Of a stretch of 64,000 nt of DNA, positions 41,291 to 53,126 are shown in pieces; the stretch's first letter is position 1, and each line of letters opens with the position of its first letter. This DNA comes from Aquarana catesbeiana (taxonomy: Eukaryota > Chordata > Amphibia > Anura > Ranidae). The stretch spans positions 164,561,907 through 164,625,906 of the forward strand of contig NC_133330.1 of NCBI RefSeq assembly GCF_042186555.1, read 5' to 3'. The notes under the pieces are model-generated. The model was not told where the DNA came from, searched no databases, and worked only from the letters and a program-made list of their open reading frames with translations. A program made the position numbers and the translations under genes.

Positions 41291-42299
41291 ATTTGGCATA
41301 TTTAAAGGCATTTCTCCTTGTTTTGTTTTTGGGGTTGTCCAATTGGTGACATTGATATATGTCCCTTAGGGTGGTACCTGGGCCCCATACTCATTTTAAG
41401 GCCAATAACTAGAAGATAAGCCAGCCAAGTGGGGACTAGTAAAATTGCCAAGTCAGTTCCCTTAGACTGCAATGGTATTTGTTGTATAACTTTTGCACGT
41501 TAGGCTCTTTATTTGCCCCCCTGGACTGGGGGGTGTTTTGTCCCATCTGTAATTTTGGTGCATGCTGGATGATGTGCTTAATTTTGGACAGTGGGGTGGC
41601 TTATTTTGTGCTAGCTGCATTTGGGTTGTTCTGAGCATGCTCAGGGACTTTGTTTTTTTTTTTGGTGGTACTTTTTGTGTGTGAATAGCACTTGGATGTT
41701 TCTGGGCATGCTCAGAGTGTGTTTTTTTGGTGGTACTTTTTGTGTGTGAACAGCACGTGGATGTTTCTGGGCATGCTCAGAGTGTGTTTTTTGGGTTAGT
41801 AATTTAAGGACATCCTTAACTGGTGTACCCACTTTGAAGTTCAGTCTCTACATTGGGTGAACTTGCATTTTGTGTGTTTAATGGACTGTCCATGTGTTTG
41901 CAATTGCCTCATTAGCACACAAACCTATGTTATATAAAGCTTGCAGATAGCAATCTTTACTTTGCCCTGAAAAGAGCCAAGATTGTGTGTGTGGGGGCCA
42001 GCAAGAGAGTACATTTGGGTGTCCTTATCGAGTTCCTAACACATGTATTTTCTATTTGTATTTTGTTTATGTTGTTGCAAAACAGATGTATTTTTATGCA
42101 ATTTATTTGTTACTTTGGTTTGCTGTTTTTTTTTTTTTTTTTTTTTTTTGGGTGGTGGTTATTTTACCATGAACTCTTTTTTATGTTGGCAATTTTTCTT
42201 GTTTTTACGTTGTTCACTTGTTGCACCATATTGTGCATATGGATAGTGACCAGGAAAGTAACATTTCAGAGTGGTAAGTATTCAATTTTCTTTTTGAGC
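41291..42299. other. Non-coding with a short tandem repeat
   Basis: 41640-41800 holds 2.5 copies of a ~66 bp unit (ggtggtactttttgtgtgtg ... gggcatgctcagagtg). 42126-42150 is a T-run. No gene is supported. Confidence 0.55.
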
Positions 42300-42496
42300 A
42301 GTGGTTTTCAGCCTCAGTCCTCAAGTACCCCACCCGACAGGACATGTTTAGGAAATTTTATCTTCTCTAAAATAGCTGTCCAAAATACAAAGCCATTGAC
42401 TTTGATTTAAACAGCTGTGCAAGATTAAGGAACACCTGCAAACATGGCATGTTGGGGGGGGGGGGGGTACTTGAGGACAGGGTTGAGAAGCACTGA
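42300..42496. mobile_element. Short hAT-like MITE
   Basis: The ends CAGTGGTTTTCAGCCTC and GGTTGAGAAGCACTG are inverted repeats, continued by 'cctcaagtacccc' and 'ggggtacttgagg'. Possible 8 bp flanks (tttttgag, atttagag) agree at 6 of 8 positions. Confidence 0.6.
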
Positions 42497-42614
42497 TTTA
42501 GAGCACTGAACTAAAATCAAGCTGAAGCCAATCCTATTCTAATTGTGGACATTTAAAGGAAATCAAGATTTTTATTTTTTTTTAAAGGTTGGGCTTTGTG
42601 TCCCTTTTCTTAAA

Positions 42615-43115
42615 ATTGGCTTCACTTCCTGTCCTAGCCAGACAGGAAATGAGAGTAAAACCCTAATATTTTTCCTTGGGGACACACAGGTCAATCTAAC
42701 TAGTGCCCCCATTATGCAAATTGCACTCTAGCACTTTGTTGTGTACACCCCAAATTATTAGGTATTTTTGGGTTTATTAAAGGCAAATCCTTTCTGCAAT
42801 ACAAGTGTAGTTGATGAAAATCAGAAGGGTAGCACTGGTGTCTTTATCATCCAATCATGTAGAGGCAAAGATGCTGTTTTTTCTTTTCCTTGCTTGTCCC
42901 CCTCGGATCTCCAGCAACTGCACTTGTGGTGCAAAGTGGATTTACTTTTTAGTAAATAAACCCCAAGATACATAATAATTTGGGATGTACATGGCAAAAT
43001 GCTAGAGTGCAATTTCCCGAATGGGGACACTATTTAGATTGACCTGTGTCCCCAAGGACATACATTGGTAGGGTTTTACCCTCACTTCCTGTTTGGGTAT
43101 GTGACAGGAAGTGAA
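42615..43115. mobile_element. Foldback repeat
   Basis: 'tcacttcctgtc', 'gtaaaaccctaat', 'ggacacacaggtcaatcta' and 'caaattgcactctagca' at the left recur inverted at 42990-43110, and pairing continues to the centre near 42860. No terminal duplication was found. Confidence 0.65.
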
Positions 43116-43346
43116 TAATTTTGAATGCGAAATTGGCAAAATTTGGTAGGTGTCTTCACCCTATCAGGGGTGTAGACATCCCCCAAAACCTATAATCCCT
43201 CTGCAGTCTATCCACAAGCAAAAATAAGAAAGAATATTAATGAGTTTAACTTTGCAAATGCACATTCCTAAGTTCAATTGTGATGCATGTTAATGGCCCA
43301 TTTAGACCTTTAATAGAAAGTCATCAGTTGCCTTTGACTCTAAACC

Positions 43347-43450
43347 AGGGATCCTCAAACTACAGCCCTCCAGCATTCACAGACATGAGTAGGCATGATG
43401 GGAATTGTAGTTCCTGAACACCTGGAGGGCTGCAGTTTGAAGACCCCTGC
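43347..43450. mobile_element. Short palindromic hAT-like MITE
   Basis: 'ccagggatcctcaaactaca' pairs with 'gcagtttgaagacccctg' and the inner 'gccctccag' with 'ctggagggc'. The ends CAGGG resemble hAT. Confidence 0.6.
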
Positions 43451-43490
43451 TTTGGCCAGTCCTAGAAATCTGCATCTGTTTTTCTATTAA

Positions 43491-44112
43491 CCACTTGGTG
43501 TCTGTGCTATAGCCAAAAGACAGCCACAGCGTGGGCCTGAATTTCTGGGAGGCTGTCATAGGACGGGCTCCCTGTTGCGCTTGCACTGAGTCACTGAGAC
43601 TCGGGTGATCACAGATCGAAGTAAGGGCCGATCTGTTTATTTTTTCTACTCACGCTGACAGCATGAGGATAAAAATAAAAGCTGATCACCGGCTTAGGTG
43701 CAAGGGACATTGGTCCCGAAGAGGCAATTCTTGCCTCATCTGTGCCCACCAGTACCCCCTTCCAGTGCCACCTATCAATGCCCACCAGTGGTCCCAAACA
43801 GTGCTGCCTATCAGTGTAATCAATCAGTGCCGCCTCATCAGCGTACATCAATGAAGGAGAAAAATTACCTGTTTGCAAAATTAAATATCAAAATATCCAA
43901 AATTATTTATAAAAATCTGTCTTTTCCTTTGTTTAAAAGAAAAAAAAACACACAGGTGATCAAATACCACCAAAAGAATGCTCTATTTGTGGGAACTTAA
44001 AAAAACAAAAAACATTTGGCTAAGTATGACCGCGCAATTGTCATTCAAAATGGATCAGCGCTGAAAATTGGTCAGGACAGCAGGTGGGTTTAAGTGCCCA
44101 GTAAGCAAGTGG
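43491..44112. mobile_element. TTAA-flanked MITE with CCACTTG ends
   Basis: TTAA stands at 43487-43490 and 44113-44116. The termini CCACTTGG and CAAGTGG are inverted. It shares 'gcgcaattgtcatt' and 'ggtgatcaaataccaccaaaag' with the copies at 11290 and 12975 (inverted). It includes a short 'gtgccacctatcaatgccca' tandem like that at 11574. Confidence 0.75.
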
Positions 44113-44264
44113 TTAATTTCCATGCCAAATATGGATTTCTGTAATAAAGATGTGTGCCCGCTGTGTATACGGCATGTGCGCAAGCAAGTTGCACACATAT
44201 GAACGGTACTCATTGTAAATCATGGGGTACAACTTGTGATGCAACTTTTCAGTCCCAAGTGGCC

Positions 44265-44805
44265 TTAGGCTCTCTTTCCACTACTGTGAGTTGTTGTGCG
44301 ACTTGACACATGTTAAGTCGCAGGACAAGTCAAAACACATGTATTTCAATGTTCCCCCGTTCTAATTGGTGCAACTCCAAAAAAAGTTCTTGCACTACTT
44401 TGTTCCAACTTCAGTGTGACTTTTTCTCAGATGTTTTGAATTAGTTGCATGACATGGCATTAAGGTTTGGTTTCCACTATTGCAAGCCCAAAATTGCGTG
44501 TTTTTTGCCGCGAGTTTCCTGCAACTTTTTGCCAAAACTTAAAGCAATGCCTGTGTATTTTTGAGGTCTATGGACCTCAAGTCACATCAAAGTGGGACCA
44601 AAGTAGTGCAGGGACTACTTTGATGTTGCTGCGACTTGAAGTTGCAGACATATGAACGGTACTCATTGTAAATAATAGGGTAGAACTTGTGATGCAACTT
44701 TTCAGTCCCTAGTGGCATGACAAGTTGCAATAGTGGAAAACAAGCCAAAAAAGCACATTGTAAATCACGCAACTTTGGGGTTGAAATAGTGGAAAGAGAG
44801 CATTA
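44265..44805. mobile_element. Foldback MITE with CTCTTTCCACTA ends
   Basis: The left 'taggctctctttccactact' pairs with the right 'agtggaaagagagcatta'. Inner repeated words (gttgcatgacatg, aagtagtgca) are also inverted. Confidence 0.6.
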
Positions 44806-44956
44806 GGCTAAAGCGGTAATAGGAAGATGCACTGTAAGAATTACTTCTAATTGTAGAAAATCAAACCGGCTCTTGCACTGAATCTAATTTATGGAAGATC
44901 TAACTGATTGGCCAGTGTATGGTGACCTTTAAAGATATGAAAACTTGAATTTCTGG

Positions 44957-45330
44957 TGTTTAAGCCTCATACACACGATGGGACTTTGTACCCCGTGTAC
45001 GCAGCCCGCTCTGCTCAGCGAGGGATCGCTCCGTCGATCCCTGCTGGGCAGGCAGATGACAGGTCTGTCTCTGTACACTGTGCAGGGACAGACCTGTCAG
45101 AGTGCCGCTCTCCTATATGGGGGATTGGATGATGATGGACCGTAGAGTCTGTCATCACCCGATCCGCAGATAGATGGAAAAATAGGTTTTTCCTCCATTA
45201 CACTTTTTAGGATTGGAGTGGGTCGGATGTCAGCGGACATGTCACCACTGACATCTGACCCTCCATAGAGGTCTATGGAGTGTCCGTTCAGGTTCGAGGA
45301 CCTGAAAGGTCCATCCGTGTGAGGGGAGCC
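44957..45330. repeat. MITE-like repeat with hairpins
   Basis: It starts 'taagcctcatacacacgatg' and ends 'ccatccgtgtgaggggagcc', an imperfect inverted pair. Inside are 'cagacctgtcag/ctgacaggtctgt'-type hairpins near 45050-45105. It is non-coding. Confidence 0.5.
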
Positions 45331-45333
45331 TTA

Positions 45334-46003
45334 GGCCCCTTTCACACTGGGGCGGTGCGGGCGGCAGCATTAAAACTGCGCTATTTTTTTGTGCTGCTTT
45401 ACCAGCGGTATTCGGCCGCTAGTGGTTTTAACCCCCGCTAGCAGCTGAAAAGGGGTTAAATCCGCCCACAAACTGCCACCGCAGCGGCGTTTTGCCGGCG
45501 GTATAGCCGCGCTGTCCCATTGATTTCAATGGGCAGGAGCGGTTTATAAACCGCTCAAAAGATGCTGCTAGCAGGACTTTTTTTAGGCCCCTTTCACACT
45601 GGGACGTTTTTAGGCGCTACAGCACTAAAAATAGCACCTGAAAACGCCCTAAAGAAGCGGCTCCATTCACTCCAGTGAGGGCTTTCACAATGGAGCGGTG
45701 CACTGGCAGGGCATCACAAAAAGTCCTACCAGCAGCTTCTTTGGAGTGGTGAACTCACTGCTCCTCCCCATTAAAATCAATGGGGCAGCGCTGTGATACC
45801 GCCGGCAAAATGCCAATCCACCGGCGTTTTGCGGGCGGATTTAACCCCTTTTCGGCCACTAGCAAAGGGGTTAAAACTGCCCTGTGGAAGGTTAAAACCA
45901 CCCCGCTAGCAGCAGAATAATGCCGCTAAAACGACAGTAAAGCGGCGCTAAAAATAGCAACGCTTTACCGCAGATACCCCCACGCCCCAGTGTGAAAAGG
46001 GCC
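45334..46003. mobile_element. TTA-flanked foldback MITE
   Basis: The ends GGCCCCTTTCACACTGGGG are inverted repeats, with TTA on both sides (45331-45333 and 46004-46006). Inner arms are rich in 'gctagcagc', 'ggggttaaa' and 'cggcggtat' in both orientations. A 3 bp TTA target fits PIF/Harbinger. Confidence 0.65.
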
Positions 46004-46685
46004 TTAGGCTCTTTTCACACTAATGCGTTTTTTGATGCATTTTGCAGAAATGCATGGGAATTTTTTAACATGGGTTCCTATGGAACATGTTCACATCAAT
46101 GCATTTTTGTGCCTCTGTGTTTTTGGAAAGGGTCGCAGACTTTCTTTCCCGCAAAATGCAGCGTTTTGCTTGTAATAGGTTTCAATGGACATGCATCCAA
46201 AACGCGAGTACCGCATTTTTACCACGATTTGCATTTTTTTTTACACTGTATATAACTGGTTGCTAAGAAGGGGGCTGGGAAACTGGCCGCAGCGTCCTTA
46301 ACAACCTATGAGTCATCAGCTGACTTCCCGCTCAATGTAAAAAAAAAAAAATCGTGAAAAAAAACAGCGTGGGGCCCCCCCCAGGTCCTTGGGTCTAGTA
46401 TGGATTCGGAGGGGACCCCATGCCAAAATTTTTTTTTTTTTTTAAATGGCGTGGGGGTCCCCCCAAAATCCATACCAGACCCTTAACCGAACACGCAGGT
46501 CAGGAAAGGGAGGGGACGAGCGAGCGCCCCCCCCCCCCCCCCCCCCGAACCATACCAGGCCGCATGTCCTCAACATGGGGGGATGGGTGCTTTGGGGCAG
46601 GGGGGCCCTGCACCCCCCTCCCCAAAGCACCTTGCCCCCATGTTGATGGGGACAAGGGCCTCTTCCCGACAACCCTTGCCCGGTG

Positions 46686-48114
46686 ATATATAAATAATTG
46701 TGTCTGCGCTGGGAAATAAATAAAAAAGTGAAAAAAGTATGTGCTAAATAAAAAATATCAATCCTAAAAAAACCTATAAATGTCAATAATCATAAAAAAT
46801 CGAATATATATACTAAGCAATAATGTGTGCAATCCGTCTGTGGAAATATGATCAAAGTGCAACATGCAAAAAAAAAAAAGTAAAAAATATATAAAGTCCA
46901 GGTGTTAGTTGTATAACAATAAGGTGTCCACGTCTAAATTAAAAACCAATTCATAGGTAGCAAACGTAAAGTGCAGACATATAGTGTCCATAAAAACTGG
47001 TATCCATCACGCTCATTCTTAATGGTGTGAAAAACAAAGCATGCTTCAGTGCTCTCCTGTGACCCCCAATCGTGTATGCGCTCACCTCTGAGTGTGTGAC
47101 ACAGTAACTAAACAGTGTCTAAACACGCATTGGAGCCACTCCTGAGCTCATACAGGGTATGCTGATGCTGATATCCAACTCGCTCAGATAACATCAATGG
47201 TTTCACATATAAGAAAGAAGAAACTGCATAGCGTAATATAGCCAGGGATTTATTAAAAATAATAAATAATCCCCTTCATGAGGGTACTCACAATGTACAG
47301 GTGCGTGAGTGCCCCATCCTATCCAGAGTGTGATATACAGGTATTACTCGTATGGCGTGCGGTGTGGTGTGTTCTCCTCTGCTCCTCCGTGCTGACAGCT
47401 CCGTCCTGCCCCTCCCCTACGCGTGTTCAGCACAAGGATCACGTGCCTTCATCTGGGGGATCTAATTGGACGGACGCTCTATGTGCAATATATGCTGACG
47501 GCGGCCATTTTGCCTGAGACTGCCGACAGGACTAGTGATAGGCTACAGCTGTGATAACTATACAGCAACGAACGGCGCTGAATATCTAATCACACTAGTC
47601 CGAGATAAATCGAAATTACCTAACAATAGCCCAATCTGGGAATGCAATACATGTATGTGTAAACCAAGCTTTATTACTAACCCAGGACAGAGCTGCACAT
47701 CTCAGAGGACACCATACCGCACCTCATAAATTCTAACATCATCAGCCTACTGAATTAATTATACAAAAATATGTTCTACAATGATCAAAATAAAATATCT
47801 GTAATGCAATAAAATAATGTAATATAATTAAAAGTAATACATAGAAATATAAAAATATTTAAAACCAATCCCCGCATGTAATAAAATGAGTCTAAAGGTG
47901 ATGAGAAATCAACATATATCCCAATAATGGATCCTACCTAAAATGCCATAACCCTCCCAAGGGGGTCTATATCCAATAATACTTTATTAAAACTAATCAA
48001 CACCCATAAAGGTAGGATCCTATCCATAGTAAAATATGAAATATGTGTCTATAAATGGAATATAATAAAAAAAATTTTTATAAAAAAATATCCTTATAAT
48101 ATATATGCCACATT
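46686..48114 (-). mobile_element. Penelope-like / retrozyme-like insertion C with 17 bp duplication
   Basis: ACAACCCTTGCCCGGTG (46669-46685) and ACAACCCTTGCCCAGTG (48115-48131) are duplicated host sequence with one mismatch. The 1.43 kb insert is AT-rich with no domain-bearing frame. A hammerhead-like motif on minus (47412-47460) suggests a Penelope terminal repeat or a non-autonomous relative, but the family call is tentative. Confidence 0.55.
47412..47460 (-). ncRNA. Hammerhead-like motif, degenerate (insertion C)
   Basis: Read on minus: CCCC, CAGATGA (one change from CTGATGA), a stem GGCAC...GTGCT, GAACAC (GAAAC with an inserted base), GCGTA and GGGG. CCCC/GGGG would form stem I. Confidence 0.4.
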
Positions 48115-48620
48115 ACAACCCTTGCCCAGTGGTTGTCGGGGTCTGCGGGCGGGGGGCTTATCGGAATCTGGAAGCCCCCTTTAACAGATCCCGCCCCCCC
48201 CTATGTGAATGAGTATGGGGTACATTGTACCCCTACCCATTCACCTGTAAAAAAAAGTAGTGTAGTGTTAAAAAATACAGTAGACAGTTTTTGATGAGTC
48301 TTTTATTACAAATCATCTTCTCCCGCATCTTCATCCTCTGCTCTTCTCCTTCTCCCCCTGCTTCTTCTTCCACTCTTCTTCTGTCTTCTTTGTCCGGTGT
48401 TCTTCTTTCTCCGCTCCCGCCGATGACCTTCCTCCGATGCTGCGTCCTGATCTTTCTATGTCCTGCATTTCTTAACTAACGATGGGGGTGTGGCAACTGT
48501 ATTACGTCATCAGAATGCCACGCCCCCTTGTGACGTCAGTGACCCATCATGTCCCGGGCTGTAAAGTAATAAGGGGGCGGGGTCACCGGATGACATCACC
48601 CAGTGACCCCACCCCATGCC

Positions 48621-48901
48621 TATATAAGTCATTGGGCACGGCGCACACGGCATTACAGCGAGAGACATCGACGAGTCAACATTGGAAGAAGAGAAGAGGG
48701 GAGAAGATGACGAAGACCGGGCAAGAGCTAGCAAAAGAGCAGAAGAACCCGGCAGAAGGCACAGGACAATGGGAGAAGAACCGGAGAGCACGGAGAAGAG
48801 AGTGGAGAAGTCGGAAGAGACCCCCGGAGCCGCATAATAAGACTCGTCAAAAACTGTCTACTGTATTTTTTAACACTACACTACTTTTTTTTTACAGGTG
48901 A
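48621..48901 (+). other. F4 right-arm purine-rich transcribed-unit candidate
   Basis: TATATAA at 48621-48627 is followed by 'gtcaacattggaagaagag', the same words that begin the F5 units, and a purine-rich run to ~48840. Here the initiating ATG of F5 is absent (GAG). The AATAAA of the other copies is degraded (AATAAG at ~48836). Confidence 0.35.
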
Positions 48902-50090
48902 ATGGGTAGGGGTACCATGTACCCCATACTCATTCACATGGGGGGGCGGGATCTGGGGGCCCCCTTGTTAAAGGGGGCTTCCAGATTCCGATAAGCCCCC
49001 TGCCCGCAGACCCCGACAACCACCGGGCAAGGGTTGTCAGGAAGAGGCCCTTGTCCCCATCAACATGGGGGCAAGGTGCTTTGGGGTGGGGGCCGCAGAG
49101 CCCCCCCTGCCCCAAAGCTCCCATCCCCCCATGTTGAGGGCATGCGGCCTAGTATGGTTCAGGGGGGGGGGCGCTCGCTCATCCCCTCCCCTCCCTTTCC
49201 TGACCTGCTGGGCTGCGTGCTCGGATAAGGGTCTGGTATGGATTTTGGTGGGACCCCCACGCCATTTTTTTTTTTTTATAAATTTTGGCATGGGGGTCCC
49301 CTCCGAATCCATACTAGAACCAAGGGCCTGGTATGGACCGGGGGGGGGGACCCCACGCTGTTTTTTTTCTCTTTTTTTTTTTTTTTTTTCATTGAGCGGG
49401 AAGTCAGCTGATGACTCATGGGTTGTTAAGGATGCGGCGGCCGGCTTCCTGGCCCCCTCCTTAGCAACTGGCTATATACAGTGTAAAAAAAAGGGGAAAA
49501 AAACGCAAATCACGGTAAAAACGCCGGTCCAAAAACACGGCAAGCACCGCAAAAAGCACTGCAGAAACACTCAAAAGCAACATGCATAGATGTGAATCGA
49601 GCCTTAGGCTCGATTCACACCTATGCATGTTGCTTTTGAGCGTTTTTGGAGGTTTTTTTTTTCATGCTTGCCACGTTTTTGAGCCGCGTTTTTGCCGCGT
49701 TTTTGCGGCGTTTTTGCCGCGTTTTTTCCGCGATTTGCGTTTTGCGTTTTTTTTTTTTTTTTTTTTTTTTCATTTTTTTTTACAGTCTTAAAAAAAAATT
49801 ACAAAAAAAAAAAAAAAAACGGCAAAAACGCACCAAAAACGCATCAAAAACGCTGCAAAAACGCTGCAAAAACGCAGCACTTGCGTTTTTGATGCTTGTC
49901 CATTGAAAACCATTACATGCAAAACGCTGCTTTTTGCATGAAAAAAAGTCCCCGACCCTTTCCAAAAACGCTGAGATACAAAAAAGCATTGATGTGAACA
50001 TGTTCCATAGGAACCCATGTTAAAAAATTCCCGTGCATTTCTGCAAAATGCAAAATGCATCAAAAAAGCGCTAGTGTGAATGGGGCCTTA

Positions 50091-50226
50091 CTGTCCTGCT
50101 AGCGCACCGCTCCAGTGTGAAAGCCCGATTCACACTGGAGTGAATAGAGACATTTCTTTAGGGCGTTTTTCAGGCGCTATTTTTAACACTATAGCGCCTG
50201 AAAAACGCCCCAGTGTGAAAGGGACC
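50091..50226. repeat. Fragment of the 45334-type foldback MITE
   Basis: 'gctccagtgtgaaagc', 'ggcgtttttcaggcgctat' and 'cagtgtgaaaggga' are shared with 45590-45700 and 45980-46000. Confidence 0.5.
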
Positions 50227-50957
50227 TTAGGCGTCTTTGACACGGACGGCTATACTGCCGCAGCTAAAAGCATGTTTTTTTTTTGGTGAAATGTAACTCC
50301 AGGCACTGCGATCCGCTGCATTGGTACAGTGCGATTAGCTGCGGTTGCATTTAGCTGCGGTTTGCCATTTCCATAGCAACCCGACAGAGTACCGACTGTA
50401 TTGAACGGGGATCCGACTTGGATCCCCGCCAATGCCCGGCATTGTTTGGTATGAATCTTGAGGGGGAATTCCACGCCAAATTTTAAATAAAAAAATGGCA
50501 TGGGTTCCCCCTTTGGGTGCATGCCAGGCCCTTCGGTCTGGTATGGATTTCAAGGGGAACCCCTACACCAAAAAACGGCGTGGGGTCCCCCCTCAAAATC
50601 CATACCAGACCCTTATCCGAGCACGCAGCCCGGTCGGTCAGGAAAGGGGGTGGGGACGAGCGCGCCCCCCCCTCCTGAACCGTACCAGGCCGCATGCCCT
50701 CAACATGGGGGATTGGTGCTTTGGGGGAAGGGGGCGTGCTGCGGGCCCCCCCCAAAGCACCTTGTCAACATGTTGATGAGGACAAGGGCCTCTTCCCGAC
50801 AACCCTGGCCGTTGGTTGTCGGGGTCTGCGGGCGGGGGGGCTTATCGGAATCCGGGAGCCCCCTTTAATAAGGGGGCCCCCAGATCCCGACCCCCCACCC
50901 TATGTGAATGAGTATGGGGTACATGGTACCCCTACCCATCCACCTAGGGAAAAAGTG

Positions 50958-51257
50958 TCAATAAAAAAACACACTGCACAGGTTTTTAAAGTAATTTATT
51001 AGACTGCTCCGGGGAGGGGGATCTTCTTCCGGCTTAGGGGGTCTTCTTCCAACTTTGGGGTCGTCTTGCATCTTTGGGGGTCTCTCCGGTTCTTCTCCAC
51101 CGTCTCTGGCCTTTTCTCCCGTTGTTAGACCTGTTCTCTGCGCTCTCCGGGTCTTCTGCCGGGCTCCTCCGCTATCTTCTGCTCTTTTGCTATAGCGGAG
51201 GAGCCCGGTCTGCTGCCTTCTGCCTTCTTCCCTCTTCTCTTCTTCCGATGTTGACAT
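50958..51257 (-). other. F5 left-arm transcription-unit candidate (99-codon frame)
   Basis: The frame begins with ATG, MSTSEEEKREEGRRQQTG, about 46 bp past the mirrored TATA box. The protein is highly charged with no domain. AATAAA (minus) is at 50995-51000, inside the frame's end. The right arm encodes the same first ~25 residues, then the phases diverge after an insertion. Coding is possible but weakly supported. Confidence 0.4.
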
Positions 51258-51526
51258 GATACTCTCTCCGCCTGGAATGCTCTCTGGGCGCTCCGCTCTG
51301 ACTTATATAGGCGGTGACCCCGTCCCCTTATGCCATCACAGTCCCTGGGCATGCTGGGACTGTGACAGCATAAGGGGGCGTGGTCACCGAGTGATGTTGA
51401 TCACGCCCCCTTATGCCGTCACAGTCCCAGCATGCCCAGGGACTGTGACGGCATAAAGGGGTGGGGTCACTGCCTATATAAGTCAGAGCGGAGCGCTCAG
51501 AGAGCATTCCAGCCGGAGAGAGAGTC

Positions 51527-51796
51527 GTGTCAACATTGGAAGAAGAGAAGAGGGAAGAAGGCAGAAGGCAGCAGACCGGGCTCCTCCGCTATAGCAAAAG
51601 AGTGGCAAAAGAGCAGAAGATAGCGGAGGAGCCCGGCAGAAGACCCGGAGAGCGCGGAGAACAGGTCGAACAACGGGAGAAAAGGCTGGAGACAGTGGAG
51701 AAGAGCCGTAGAGACCCCCGAAGACTGAAGACGACCCCTAAGTCGGAAGAAGACCCTCGAAGCCGGAAGAAGACCCCCCTCCCCGGAGCTGTTTAA
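51527..51796 (+). other. F5 right-arm transcription-unit candidate (89-codon frame)
   Basis: It is the mirror of the left arm: TATATAA at 51475-51481 and a frame beginning GTG (ATG in the left arm), then STLEEEKREEGRRQQTGLL. AATAAA lies at 51795-51800, followed by 'cctgtgcagtgtgttttttt', a GT-rich stretch suited to cleavage. No domain is recognised. Confidence 0.4.
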
Positions 51797-52290
51797 TAAA
51801 TTACTTTAAAAACCTGTGCAGTGTGTTTTTTTTATTGACACTTTTTCCCTAGGTGGATGGGTAGGGGTACCATGTACCCCATACTCATTCACATAGGGTG
51901 GGGGGCCGGGATCTGGGGGCCCCCTTATTAAAGGGGGCTCCCGGATTCCGATAAGCCCCCCACCCGAAGACCCCGACAACCAACGGCCAGGGTTGTCGGG
52001 AAGAGGCCCTTGTCTTCATCAACATGGGGACAAGGTGCTTTGGGGTGGGGGGGCCACTGTGCGCCCCCTTCCCCAAAGCACCCATCCCCCATGTTGAGGG
52101 CATGCGGATTGGTACGGTTCAGGAGGGAGGGGGGCGCTCGCTCGTCCCCACCCCCTTTCCTGACCGACCGGGCTGCGTGCTCAGATTAGGGTCTGGTATG
52201 GATTTTGAGGGGGGACCCCACGCCGTTTTTTTGGCGTAGGGGGTTCCCCTTGAAATCCATACCAGACCGAAGGGGGGAACCCATGCCGGT

Positions 52291-52857
52291 TTTTCTTGCG
52301 CTGCTTTAATAGGAAGAGTATTTTTCCTATTGCAGCGAGCGCGAGATATACCTCGCCGAGAACCAGCGCGATCCCATCATGCTGGAAACATTCTCGCGTG
52401 CAGGTACTCCTGTGTCTGCGCTGGTTCACACGCTGGATTAAGGATCTATCCAGCGCACCAATTAAGGTCTGAACCAGCGCAGTGCATTCATCTTAGTAAA
52501 TGACCCCCAATATCTTTTACTTTTTGCTATAATAAATATCCCAATTTTTTTTTTTTTTTTTTTAAATAATTTTTTCCTCAGTTTAGGCCGATATGTATTC
52601 TTCTACATATTTTTGGTAAAAAAAAAAATCGCAATAAGCGTATATTGATTGGTTTGCGCAAAAGTTATAGCGTCTACAAAATACAGGATAGATTTATGGC
52701 ATTTTTTTTTTTTTACTAGTAATGACGGCGATCTGCAATTTTTTTTCATGACTGTGACATTGCGACGGACATATCGGACACTTTGGACACATTTTTGGGA
52801 CCATTCACATTTATACAGTGATCAGTGCTATAAAATTGCAAAAAAATATAAAATATA
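52291..52857. repeat. Unassigned sequence and a TTAA-MITE fragment
   Basis: 52500-52857 matches 13160-13530 ('cagtttaggccgatatgtat', 'tttgcgcaaaagttatagcg'). 52291-52500 contains 'aaccagcgc' words in both orientations but no clear element. Confidence 0.55.
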
Positions 52858-53102
52858 AAATTGAGGTTTCCCCCAATCCATACCAAGCCCTTTGGGTCTG
52901 GTATAGATTTTAAGGGGAACCCCATGCCAAAATTAAAAAAAAAAAAGTGTGTGCCCCCCCCCCCAAATCTATACCAGACCCTTATCCGAGGGTCCATGCA
53001 GCTCGGCAAGTCAGGAAAGGGGGGGACGAGCAAGCCACATGCCTTCAACATGGGGGGTGCTTTGGGGTGGGGGGGCTCTGCTGTCCCAAATAAACACTGT
53101 AA
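52858..53102. repeat. F-family fragment (F6)
   Basis: It carries 'gggtctggtatagatttt', 'aaggggaaccccatgcc' and 'cagacccttatccgag', shared with the F1-F5 arms. It is truncated on the right by DIRS-3. Confidence 0.65.
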
Positions 53103-53126
53103 AACGGAAAATTGTATACTCACCTT

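Larger units (their letters stand above)
46007..50087. mobile_element. F4: 4 kb palindromic foldback element with TTA flanks
   Basis: The TIRs read GGCTCTTTTCACACTAATGC and, inverted, GGCCCCATTCACACTAGCGC, followed by ~180 bp of matching sequence. TTA lies at 46004-46006 and 50088-50090. The arms carry the same blocks as F1 (gggtctggtatggatttt; tggttgtcggggtctgcggg; AATGGGTAGGGG). The centre (48480-48620) has two GACGTCA-type sites, GC boxes and TATATAA at 48621-48627. The left-arm TATA (48468-48478) is decayed. Penelope-like piece C (46686-48114) interrupts the left arm. A nested hairpin at 49577-49632 marks a second inverted junction in the right arm. Confidence 0.75.
50230..52290. mobile_element. 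F5: palindromic foldback element, right end lost
   Basis: Arms meet near 51392. The centre has two consecutive 50 bp hairpins (51326-51376 and 51408-51458, built on CCTTATGCC...ACAGTCCC). Mirrored TATA boxes lie at 51303-51309 (minus) and 51475-51481 (plus). Outer arms carry the 'ggtctggtatggatttt' block and the GC-rich block seen in F1 and F4. The left end ggcgtctttgacacgg follows TTA (50227-50229). The right end stops at 'gggaacccatgcc' where other DNA begins. Confidence 0.75.

Noticed and set aside
50958..51796. F5 frames as a confirmed protein-coding gene
   Set aside because: The right arm has lost its ATG and the two arms diverge in phase after about 25 residues.
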